Shown piece after piece: positions 37,421 through 45,263 of a DNA stretch of 64,000 nt; within the stretch, counting starts at the first letter, position 1; each line of letters opens with the position of its first letter. The stretch is from assembly GCA_012517315.1 (NCBI GenBank), contig JAAYVE010000028.1, forward strand, positions 1 to 64,000, in the 5' to 3' direction. Both the position numbers and the translations under genes were made by a program. Source of the DNA: Deltaproteobacteria bacterium (lineage in GTDB: Bacteria > Desulfobacterota > Syntrophobacteria > Syntrophobacterales > Syntrophobacteraceae). The notes under the pieces were generated by a model. That model had not been told where the DNA came from. It was given only the letters and a program-made list of their open reading frames with translations, and made no database searches.

Positions 37421-38734
37421 ATGGCAGCACCATTAGAAAAAGTTCCAGCCAAAGCATGGGTGGTGACCTTTGCCGGCACTGCCGTGAACCTGTGCTTGGG
37501 TATTTTGTATGCATGGAGTGTTTGGGCCAAGGCACTCATCAATGTGGAGAAAGCGGGTCAGCCCATGACAGGTGTGAATGAGGGCTGGACCTATCTGACC
37601 AATGCTCAGGCGGCCACTCCGTTTTCCCTCTGCGTGATCATTTTCGCCCTCTTGATGATTCCTGGGGGGCGTATTCAAGATAAGTACGGGCCTAAGATCG
37701 GCGCCACGGTGGGAGGCCTTCTTGTGGCGGGCGGCTGCATTCTCTCCGGACTCATGAAGAGCTATGCCGGGCTCATCATCGGTTTCGGCATTCTAGGCGG
37801 GGCAGGAATGGGCATCGGCTACGCCGCCCCGACCCCTGCCGCTCTCAAGTGGTTCGGCCCTCACAAACGGGGTCTCATTGCCGGCCTCGTTGTAGGAGGG
37901 TACGGTGGTGCGGCGCTATACATCGCTCCCCTGGGGCAGTACCTGATTGACAAGATCAGCCTTTCCGGGAGTTTCATTTGGCTGGGAATTCTGTTCTCCG
38001 TGGTGATCATCATCGCAGGGCAGCTTCTGGCGTGGCCACCGGCGGGTTATGTTCCTCCCGCGGCTCCCGTGGCGCCTGGTGCAACTCCTGCCAAATCGTT
38101 GACCGCTGTGGACTGGGCGGGTTCTGACATGGTCAAGACCTGGCAGTACTATGCTTTGGTGATCATGTTCATCGGCACGACGCAATCAGGCCTTCTGGTC
38201 ATCGCCAATGCTGCAGGCATGCTGGCATCCACGGCGAAAGCCATCCCCTTTCTTGCAGCCAATGCTTGGATTCTTGCGTCTTACGGCGGGCTTGTCAACG
38301 CGGTGGGACGTGTGGGGACGGGTCTCTATTCGGACAAGATCGGCCGAGGCAACGCTTACACCCTCAACTGCCTCGTTTCAGCCTTGTGCCTTTTCGCCAT
38401 GCCTGCCATCATGAAATCGGGAAGCGTCTTCTTGCTTTTCCTCGCGGTGGGAATCGCCTACTGGCAGTACGGCGGTGGATTGGCCCTCATGCCTTCTTTC
38501 ACGGCTGACTTCTTCGGTCCCAAGAACCTTGGATTCAACTATGGTCTCGTGTTCATCGGGTGGGGTCTCGGCTTCTTCATGACGCGGCTCGGCGGAACCA
38601 TCAAGGACATCACCGGGAGCTTGGACTGGGCCTTCTATCTGTCGGCCATAGTTCTCATCATCGCGGTGATCTTGTGCCGCATCACCAAGAGACCTCAGGC
38701 TCCGAGCGAGATACTTGCCGCGTCGCGGACGTGA
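37421..38734 (+). CDS. OFA-family MFS transporter (oxalate/formate antiporter-like), copy 2
   Basis: 437 aa, about 12 transmembrane segments. Motifs: NLCLGILYAWSVWAKAL in TM1, GGRIQDKYGPKIGATVGG (motif A), GIGYAAPTPAALKWFGPHKRGLIAG, and GPKNLGFNYGLVFIGWGLGFF in the C-half, all typical of the OFA family. The insert after TM1 (NVEKAGQPMTGVNEGWTYL) is longer than in copy 1, and the two proteins are only distantly similar by eye, so they are probably not a recent duplication. GAAGGAGGAACCCC gives a strong start. Likely carries a small organic anion; substrate unknown. Confidence 0.9.
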   Translation: MAAPLEKVPAKAWVVTFAGTAVNLCLGILYAWSVWAKALINVEKAGQPMTGVNEGWTYLTNAQAATPFSLCVIIFALLMIPGGRIQDKYGPKIGATVGGLLVAGGCILSGLMKSYAGLIIGFGILGGAGMGIGYAAPTPAALKWFGPHKRGLIAGLVVGGYGGAALYIAPLGQYLIDKISLSGSFIWLGILFSVVIIIAGQLLAWPPAGYVPPAAPVAPGATPAKSLTAVDWAGSDMVKTWQYYALVIMFIGTTQSGLLVIANAAGMLASTAKAIPFLAANAWILASYGGLVNAVGRVGTGLYSDKIGRGNAYTLNCLVSALCLFAMPAIMKSGSVFLLFLAVGIAYWQYGGGLALMPSFTADFFGPKNLGFNYGLVFIGWGLGFFMTRLGGTIKDITGSLDWAFYLSAIVLIIAVILCRITKRPQAPSEILAASRT

Positions 38735-38860
38735 TGATGGCTTTCGGATGTGCAGTGAGGTTGAACAGATCCTGAAACCTTGGGGATACATCGTGGCCTT
38801 GGGCGGGGGGGCTCGGAGCTCCTCCCGCCGGCTGGGCCAGGTGACAAGGAAGAGAAATGA

Positions 38861-40330
38861 TTGGAGGCGGGCAAAAGGGAACTCCTCGCCCGCCTCCACC
38901 AATTGCTTCCCCTGCTTCCACGAGTCCAACCGAATCCAATGCCTCGAGTGCAAGCCGATCAAGTGCTCAGCGGGTTCCTGAGGCCCCCTTTCCCCATGCT
39001 TCCCGAGACGGTCCTTCTGATCAGCCCCATCGCCCAGCATGCAGAATTCCTGAGGGAGATTCTGACAAAACTGGCTCCCCAGGTAAATTTGACCCAGGTT
39101 TCCTCCTTGGGAGGGGTGGAGGCTGCGGCCAGGCAATCTTCGATCCTCCTCACGGTGCTCTACGCAGGGGGCGAAACAGGGATGTCGCCCCGGAGCATTT
39201 CAAAGCTCAAGAGCCTGCCCAAGCATCCTGGTCCCATCCTGGTGTTGCTGCCACCCGAGGAAGCAGCGAAGGTGAGAACCTTTCTCCGCGGGGGGGCGGA
39301 CGAATTCTGGCTTCTGCCCATGGACTCCATTGCCTTCCCACCCAGGCTGCTGGTTCTCATGGAGTGGGGACGGGCAGCTCTGGAAGAGGAGAGTTTTCAT
39401 GAGGAAACACCACCCCGGTTCTCCTTGGGCCGTCTTTTTCCGCTCCGAAAGCTTCGCTGCGCTGTGGGGAGGCTTGTTGCCCGGCAGCGTCTGGAAGGGA
39501 GCGGTGCAGGCGAGCTCAAGTCGGTTTTTGCCGGTAAGTGGCAGAAGATTCACCGTTTGGGATTCGGCAGCTTCGGGGAGGTGTGGTTGGTGAGGCGTCG
39601 GGGAAAGGGGCTGCAGGCTGTTGCAAAAATCCCTCACACCCCCAAACTGAACCCGCAATTCTTCCGGGAAGCGGCGATTCTCAAGCGCCTTTCGGCACAT
39701 CCCAGCGCTGTGAAGCTCCTCGAGGTATTAGATGAAGACCAGAAGGCCGTGATCATCGAAGAGTACGTGGATGGCTGCACCCTTCAGCAGTTGCTGGATG
39801 AGGGCATGGAAAGTACGGCCAAAGAGCGGGCATTCCTGGAACTTCTCGATTTTCTCGCATTCGCCCATGGGCACAAGATCATTCACCGGGACCTCAAGCC
39901 GGAGAACATCATCATCACCTCCGCCGGCAATGCGAGGCTTCTGGACTTCGGGGCTGCCAAGGATCTCACGCGCAAGAGCACTAGCAGTACGATCATTGGG
40001 TCCAGACCCTACATGGCGCCCGAGCAGATTTCCGGCAAAAGTGAAATCGGCAGCGACGTTTGGGCCATGGGAGTCCTTCTCTACACACTGGCCACGGGCC
40101 TTCTCCCGTTTTTTGACGACAACGAGAAGAACCTCATGGACATGATTCTGGAGTGTGATCCCGAGCCTCCCCGAGGCATAGATCCCTCTATTCCTGAAGA
40201 ACTTGAAGCGATCATTCTCAAATGCCTGCGCAAGAAACCGGAGGACCGGTACAGGAATGCGGGGGAATTGCGGGATGCCATTCAGCTTGCATTGCCCGGG
40301 TTCGGAGACGGATCCAGCCTTCCTTCATGA
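38861..40330 (+). CDS. Ser/Thr protein kinase with an N-terminal pseudo-receiver
   Basis: 489 aa from a TTG start (AAGGAAGAG upstream); an ATG at 38996 would remove 45 residues. Residues 48-175 resemble a response-regulator receiver (ETVLLISP, GPILVLLPPEEAAKVRTFLRGGADEFWLLPMD) but the phosphoacceptor aspartate position reads LLTVLYAG, so it is a pseudo-receiver. The Hanks-type kinase domain has its glycine loop at 233-241, catalytic lysine K256, HRDLKPEN from 342, DFG 362-364 and APE 386-388, all intact. No transmembrane segment or PASTA domain is seen, so it is cytosolic. It converges with the GNAT gene, overlapping by 6 bp. Confidence 0.85.
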   Translation: MEAGKRELLARLHQLLPLLPRVQPNPMPRVQADQVLSGFLRPPFPMLPETVLLISPIAQHAEFLREILTKLAPQVNLTQVSSLGGVEAAARQSSILLTVLYAGGETGMSPRSISKLKSLPKHPGPILVLLPPEEAAKVRTFLRGGADEFWLLPMDSIAFPPRLLVLMEWGRAALEEESFHEETPPRFSLGRLFPLRKLRCAVGRLVARQRLEGSGAGELKSVFAGKWQKIHRLGFGSFGEVWLVRRRGKGLQAVAKIPHTPKLNPQFFREAAILKRLSAHPSAVKLLEVLDEDQKAVIIEEYVDGCTLQQLLDEGMESTAKERAFLELLDFLAFAHGHKIIHRDLKPENIIITSAGNARLLDFGAAKDLTRKSTSSTIIGSRPYMAPEQISGKSEIGSDVWAMGVLLYTLATGLLPFFDDNEKNLMDMILECDPEPPRGIDPSIPEELEAIILKCLRKKPEDRYRNAGELRDAIQLALPGFGDGSSLPS

Positions 40331-40912
40331 AGGGACGGGGGCAGGGCCTTCCGGTTCGATCCAGCCTCTGTCGAAAAACGTGTGGATGTCGCAGACCATG
40401 ATCAGGATGTCCTGATTCTGATTGCGGCTGTCTTTCACAAGCTCCTCGATCACTGCCTTGCAGGCGAATCCGGCGTTTCGACAAGCGCGGATCGCCTTGA
40501 CGGAATCCAGGGGTACCTCGGCCCAGAGCTTTTCCAGACCGAGTTCGTGAGCGAGGACCACGAGTTCATTGAGCATGAGGGTAGCAAGTCCCAGGTCCTG
40601 GTATTGGGGTGCGACGACGATGCGGACCCTTCCGATGTGGCGTTTCCAACCGTGCGCGACCCTATGAAGCGTCGCATCGCCGACGATGGATTCCCCCACA
40701 AACGCCAGGAGGGGAAAGACCCTCTCATAATTGAGGTTTCTGCTCCACTCCTGGATCGTGCTCCGGTCCTTCACGTCGTGGCGCAACACGATGAGCTGGT
40801 CGTCGGGGATGCCCTGAAAGAAGCTGTAGAGAGCATCTTCATCCTCCTTCACCATGGGCCGTAGGATCACCTCCGTGCCGTTCTTGAGTCTGGCTCTTTT
40901 GCTGCCGAACAT
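40325..40912 (-). CDS. GNAT-family N-acetyltransferase
   Basis: 195 aa. The acetyl-CoA-binding motif region reads RIVVAPQYQDLGLATLMLNELV, with a Q-x-x-x-G-L/A loop, followed by LGLEKLWAEVPLDSVKAIRACRNAGF. The N-terminal part (NGTEVILRPMVKEDEDALYSFFQGI) is close to that of GNATs fused to acyl-CoA synthetases (Pat/Acs-like protein acetyltransferases), so protein acetylation is a reasonable guess. ATG 40912 follows GGAGGAAACTG. It lies 10 bp after the phosphoesterase gene, forming a pair. Confidence 0.88.
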   Translation of the reverse strand: MFGSKRARLKNGTEVILRPMVKEDEDALYSFFQGIPDDQLIVLRHDVKDRSTIQEWSRNLNYERVFPLLAFVGESIVGDATLHRVAHGWKRHIGRVRIVVAPQYQDLGLATLMLNELVVLAHELGLEKLWAEVPLDSVKAIRACRNAGFACKAVIEELVKDSRNQNQDILIMVCDIHTFFDRGWIEPEGPAPVPS

Positions 40913-40922
40913 CAGTTTCCTC

Positions 40923-41672
40923 CTAAACTCCCTCTGCAAGACGCCGTGCAAGGTATTCGGGAAGGCCCGCCTCTCGGATCTTTCTCTGGGCTTTGCGGAT
41001 GTCGTAGGGAGCAGTCTTGAACGTGATGACTTCAGCATCGGAGTCGAAAATGAGATAGTGAGCGTGATTGTTTTTCTGCCTTGGCTGGCCGACGCTTCCC
41101 GGGTTGATCAGGTAACGTTTACCGTCTTCAATGGAGAAGCCGGGCGGGATGGCGGCGGGGGAAAAGACTTTCCCCCGCTCGTCCTTGATCCAAACCTTCT
41201 GCAAGTGAGTGTGTCCGAAAAAACACACCCGAATGCCTGGATACTTCCTCTGGAGCAGATTGAAGACCCGTTTTGCCTGGAAGGCATGCAGAATATAGGA
41301 TTCTGCATTCTCCGGTGTTCCGTGACACAGGAGGTATGAGGAGAGGAGAACCCGGTTCCTGGGCAAACTTTTCAGGTATTGCCTGTCCCCGTCGGTGAGT
41401 CTTTCGGCGCTGTACTGGAGCGCTTCGTAGGCGAGGACGTTGAAGCTTTCCGCCACCGCGGGTTCCAGGACCGCCAAGTCGTGATTTCCAAGAACCGACT
41501 GCATCCCTTCTTCACGCACGAGCAGCAGGCATTCCCTGGGATTGGCGTTGTAGCCCACAAGATCCCCCAGTTGCACCAAGCCGGCTACCCCTTCGGCTTT
41601 GGCTTGGCGAAGCACCGCCTCCAAGGCTTCCAGGTTCCCGTGGATATCCGAAAGGACCGCAATTCTTGGCAT
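40923..41672 (-). CDS. Calcineurin-like metallophosphoesterase (YfcE/MJ0936-like)
   Basis: 249 aa. The dimetal signatures are all present: LSDIHGNLEAL, GDLVGYNANP, GNHDLAV, LLCHGTPE and FFGHTHLQK, with NPGSVGQPR near the end. These small cytosolic enzymes act on phosphodiesters or protein phosphoserine. The PPP-like hydrolase lies next to the protein kinase and acetyltransferase genes, which invites but does not prove a regulatory link. The helicase gene upstream on the same strand ends 71 bp before this gene starts. Confidence 0.88.
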   Translation of the reverse strand: MPRIAVLSDIHGNLEALEAVLRQAKAEGVAGLVQLGDLVGYNANPRECLLLVREEGMQSVLGNHDLAVLEPAVAESFNVLAYEALQYSAERLTDGDRQYLKSLPRNRVLLSSYLLCHGTPENAESYILHAFQAKRVFNLLQRKYPGIRVCFFGHTHLQKVWIKDERGKVFSPAAIPPGFSIEDGKRYLINPGSVGQPRQKNNHAHYLIFDSDAEVITFKTAPYDIRKAQRKIREAGLPEYLARRLAEGV

Positions 41673-41742
41673 CAGATGGAACCCGTTCGATCCCTGAGAC
41701 TATTCGGGCGGAAGATGGCCTTGAAGAGAGTCGACAAACAGG

Positions 41743-44460
41743 TCACTCCACAAGTACCGGCTCCCTGAGGATGAGCTCGATTGCCTGACGTGCGGACTGA
41801 GCCAGGCGAGGGTGGGTTTCCGAAAGGGATTCGATCTGTCTCAAATGGTCTGCAGTGCGCAGGATGACCATGGCCAAGTCCCCTTCATCCATCCCGGAAA
41901 TCTCCCGGACACTCTCCCAGGAGGCTCCCCTTGCCCAATGGCTCACGGTGACCACTGTCCAAAACGCAAGGGGCGGTGTTGCAAAGCCTGCGGTCTTCAA
42001 CTGATCCCTCAGGGGCTGAAGGCTCTGGAGCATCTTGAAAAACGGTTTTGCAAGGTCGGGATACTTCCACAAGAGACTGGAAAGCTGGATGTCCCCGTGG
42101 CGCTCCCGGTCCATGACGAAAGGAGCCAGCAGCGCAGCCAACATTTCCGGATCGTCCGGAGGAAAGACGCCCTTTCGGATCCCATCGGAGATGAGAAGGG
42201 GCTGGTCCAGCCTCAGTTTGCAGGCCCAAAGGCCGTCGGCCGTCAAATTGCCATCGGCCTCCACGTACCCTTCCTTCTGCAGGATCTCGTAGTGCCGGAG
42301 GAACGCTCGCCACAGCTCTTCCTGAATGGTCCGGACTCGGACCCGGAATAGCAAGTAGGTCTGCAAATCGTCCGTAAACGGGTGTGCGGTGGATTTCTGA
42401 CAAGGGCCATAGAGCTGGCATGCATCGCAGGGCATGGCCGCCTTGAGTTCCAGAAGCTTGGCAAGCTCAACGGCCGTGTTCTGCGCAGAGGCCGACCCGC
42501 GACTGTCTCCCCTGACATTCTCCCGCTGCGCGGACTCCTGTGAAAACGTGGTGATGAGGTTTTCCCACTCCCGTTTTCGATTGAGAGAGGGGATATCTGC
42601 CAGTCTCTCTCCCAGTCTGTGGATGCGCTTGAAATCGACGGAGTGGGTCCTCACCCGGCCGCGGCGGGAGCGCAGAGGGTGGGCGAGTCGAACCGAAACC
42701 ACCGACTGCCTTTCCACCTGGGGTGCGATGACCACATAGGGCGTGCCCCTTCGGCTGTAAAAGAGGCGCCCCGGGGTCAGGCTGCCGTAGAAAGAATCGG
42801 CGGATGCCTGTTTCTTCCAGAGCCGGCGTGTCTTCTTGATCTGTTCGGTCAAAGCGGCATACTGGGCCCGCACTTCCTCAAGTCTTTCGAGGGAACCGCA
42901 AGCCATGTCCGGCAGCCACTGCTCGAGGTTCTTCTCCAGGACTTGAAATGCCCCCGTCACCTGAGCCTCTTCCTTGATGTTCTGATAAGTGGCGAGGGAG
43001 GAGGAGAAGAGTTCCCTGATCTCCTCCGGTTTGTGGGACAAAAGGAGATTCAGTACCATGGAGAAGTTCACACGGATCCGGCTCAAGATGGGGTCCGGTG
43101 GAGAACGGAGGAGGTCGTGGATCAGCTGTGGATTTTGATATGGGCCCGGGAGCACGAGGACGAACCCGATCTCGTCCATACCTCGGCGACCGGCGCGACC
43201 CGTCATCTGGAGAAGGTCCGTCGCCCTGAGATCCACGAATTCCCTGCCGTTGAAACGATCGCTCTGAAAGATGACCACGGTCCGGGCCGGAAAGTTCACC
43301 CCTGCGGCAACGGTGGAAGTGGAAAAAATGGCATCCAGCTTCCCCTCCTGCATGAGTTTTTCCAGGAGAAGCTTCCAGTGGGGGAGTTGTCCACCGTGGT
43401 GAGCTCCTACGCGGGCTGCCTTCAGAATGCCCAGATGCTGATGGTGGCGCATGAAGGGATACTGTTTCAGGAGGGAGTTGAGACGGGTGTTGAACCCGTC
43501 TCTCTTGACCGCGGGTTTTTCACTTCTTTGGGTCACACAGAGGCTGATAGCTTTTTCACAGTCCGCCCGGGATTTCAGAAAAAAGATTGCGGGAAGGAGG
43601 TTTGCCTGCCGCAGGGCGTCCATGATCTGGGGAATGTTCGGGAGTTCTTTACGAGACAGAGTTCTCGTCTCCACCATGCGGATCTTCGCGAGCATTCCCC
43701 GACGCGTGCTCAACGGGCTCAGTTCTCCGTTGGGAAAAAGGAAAAGAGGGTAGAGAGGCACCGGTCGTTCGTATGCCGCAACCCACCTGCAAGGGGTTCC
43801 CCTCAGCCACTGGAGCCATGAAGCAATTTCATCGGCGTTCTGAATGGTGGCGGACAGGAGAAGGAGCTTCACGCGGGCAGGGAGGTAAATGAGAACCTCC
43901 TCCCACACCACTCCCCGATCTTCGTCTCCCAGGTAATGGGCTTCGTCCAGGACAACTAGGTCCACTTCCAGGTCCTCACCCCGGTGCATGGCGTCGTAGA
44001 GCTGGTTGCGGAGTATCTCGGTCGTTCCAACGATCACTGGGGCCTGTGCGTTCTCTTTACGGTCCCCCGTGAGGATGCCGACGCTTTCGGGGCCGAAGAT
44101 CCCCGAAAACTCCTCGTACTTTGCGTTGGAGAGCGCTTTCAGGGGAGAGGCGTACCAGCTGCTGCCTCCATCAAGATAGGTCTTGCGTATGGCTTCGATG
44201 GCGATGTAGGTCTTACCGGCGCCGGTGGGCGCGGTGACGAGTACATCTGCATCGGCCAGGGCCTCCAGTGCTTCCTCCTGGAAAGGATCTGCGACGAAAG
44301 GCCTCGGCTCGGGCACTCGGATTCGATTGAGGACAGGGTGGAGATTCCGATGTATCTTCAAGGTAAAGGGGGTCTGACCCTTTCGAGGCGCACGGGTGGA
44401 CGATTCCCTGGTCTTGGTGCGGTGTCTGACCCCGTTTGTCGTTGGAAAGATTTTTCCCAA
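41743..44460 (-). CDS. Ski2/HelY-like DExH superfamily 2 helicase
   Basis: 905 aa. RecA-like core: Q-like PDPFQEEAL, Walker A APTGAGKT, SPLKALSNAKYEEF, GTTEILRNQLY, DEAH in VVLDEAHYL, SATIQNADEI, then domain 2 with STSTVAAGVNFPARTVV and QMTGRAGRRGMD. The C-terminal part resembles DSHCT/HelY proteins and includes a CX2CX5C cluster (CDACQLYGPC) in the place where HelY has a Cys-rich element. It probably unwinds structured RNA. The first 33 residues are read from REP-like DNA, and a TTG at 44361 may be the ancestral start. TTG 44460 has GGAAG upstream. Confidence 0.9.
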   Translation of the reverse strand: MGKIFPTTNGVRHRTKTRESSTRAPRKGQTPFTLKIHRNLHPVLNRIRVPEPRPFVADPFQEEALEALADADVLVTAPTGAGKTYIAIEAIRKTYLDGGSSWYASPLKALSNAKYEEFSGIFGPESVGILTGDRKENAQAPVIVGTTEILRNQLYDAMHRGEDLEVDLVVLDEAHYLGDEDRGVVWEEVLIYLPARVKLLLLSATIQNADEIASWLQWLRGTPCRWVAAYERPVPLYPLFLFPNGELSPLSTRRGMLAKIRMVETRTLSRKELPNIPQIMDALRQANLLPAIFFLKSRADCEKAISLCVTQRSEKPAVKRDGFNTRLNSLLKQYPFMRHHQHLGILKAARVGAHHGGQLPHWKLLLEKLMQEGKLDAIFSTSTVAAGVNFPARTVVIFQSDRFNGREFVDLRATDLLQMTGRAGRRGMDEIGFVLVLPGPYQNPQLIHDLLRSPPDPILSRIRVNFSMVLNLLLSHKPEEIRELFSSSLATYQNIKEEAQVTGAFQVLEKNLEQWLPDMACGSLERLEEVRAQYAALTEQIKKTRRLWKKQASADSFYGSLTPGRLFYSRRGTPYVVIAPQVERQSVVSVRLAHPLRSRRGRVRTHSVDFKRIHRLGERLADIPSLNRKREWENLITTFSQESAQRENVRGDSRGSASAQNTAVELAKLLELKAAMPCDACQLYGPCQKSTAHPFTDDLQTYLLFRVRVRTIQEELWRAFLRHYEILQKEGYVEADGNLTADGLWACKLRLDQPLLISDGIRKGVFPPDDPEMLAALLAPFVMDRERHGDIQLSSLLWKYPDLAKPFFKMLQSLQPLRDQLKTAGFATPPLAFWTVVTVSHWARGASWESVREISGMDEGDLAMVILRTADHLRQIESLSETHPRLAQSARQAIELILREPVLVE
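44368..44434. repeat. Pair of REP-like GGTCTGACC words at the helicase N-terminus
   Basis: GGGGGTCTGACCC at 44368-44380 and GTGTCTGACCCCG at 44422-44434 are two near-copies of the GGGTCTGACCC core, 54 bp apart, in the same orientation. Words of this kind are common in RAYT-associated REP sequences of proteobacteria. They fall inside the predicted first 33 codons of the helicase gene. Confidence 0.5.
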
Positions 44461-44677
44461 GAGGCTTCCTTATTGATGCAATAATTGGCAAAAGAGGATG
44501 TTTCGACGGATGCCGCCCTTTCGACGGGCAAAACGTTCCCGCCGGCAGGAATGCACCAATCTCATGTCCGTTGAACGGATGGAAAGCAAAATATGATTGT
44601 CTGAAAACTCAAAGCAATTTCAGTATATAACAGGAATCTCACCAAAACAAAGATCTTGTAATGGAAGGTGTGCCTTT

Positions 44678-45136
44678 ATGCCCGACGAAAGAACACGAAA
44701 TCCGTTGCCGCCGGCCTGGCACGTAGCCCGCCTCAGAGTGCCCCTCTTCGAGGTGGACCTGGGACAGGCGGTCTACCATGGAAACGTACTCCATCTTTTC
44801 GAACTCGCCAGAGAGGAGTTCCTGAGAGAATTGCAGTATCCATACCGCAGGTTCATGGAGGAGGAAACCCATCTCGCCGTTGTGGAACTCTCATGCAGCT
44901 ATCGCCGTCCCCTCCGCTACGACGACCTGATCCAGGTACATACGGCGGTGCCGCAGTGGCGCACGAGGAGCCTCGTTTTTTCACAGGCCATCTTTCGGGA
45001 GGAAGGCAATGGGAAATCTTCATTGTGTACGCAGGCAAGGCTTCACATGGTGTGCATCCGGTTCTCGGGCCGACCCACAGTTCTGCCGCCGGAATTCGTC
45101 GAACGCCTCAAGCGTCACCCCCTGGCATCCAGGTGA
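44678..45136 (+). CDS. Hot-dog fold acyl-CoA thioesterase, 4-HBT family
   Basis: 152 aa. The hot-dog motif reads FEVDLGQAVYHGNVLHLFELAREEFL, with the catalytic Asp in VDLGQAVYH at the 4-hydroxybenzoyl-CoA thioesterase position. It hydrolyses acyl-CoA, as in YbgC of the Tol-Pal system, though no tol genes are near. ATG 44678 follows GGAAGGTG. It is convergent with the aconitase gene, 127 bp away, and its neighbour upstream is the divergent helicase. Confidence 0.85.
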   Translation: MPDERTRNPLPPAWHVARLRVPLFEVDLGQAVYHGNVLHLFELAREEFLRELQYPYRRFMEEETHLAVVELSCSYRRPLRYDDLIQVHTAVPQWRTRSLVFSQAIFREEGNGKSSLCTQARLHMVCIRFSGRPTVLPPEFVERLKRHPLASR

Positions 45137-45263
45137 TCCCGCTCAGCGCTTGTCCCACCCTGGTCCATGATCCGCGGTTTGCCTTGTCGGGGCTGCAGAG
45201 CTCAAACCGATGCCTGCCGCAGGGTCTTCAGCATTGCTTCAAGTGAGGGCTCTTGCCGTATCC

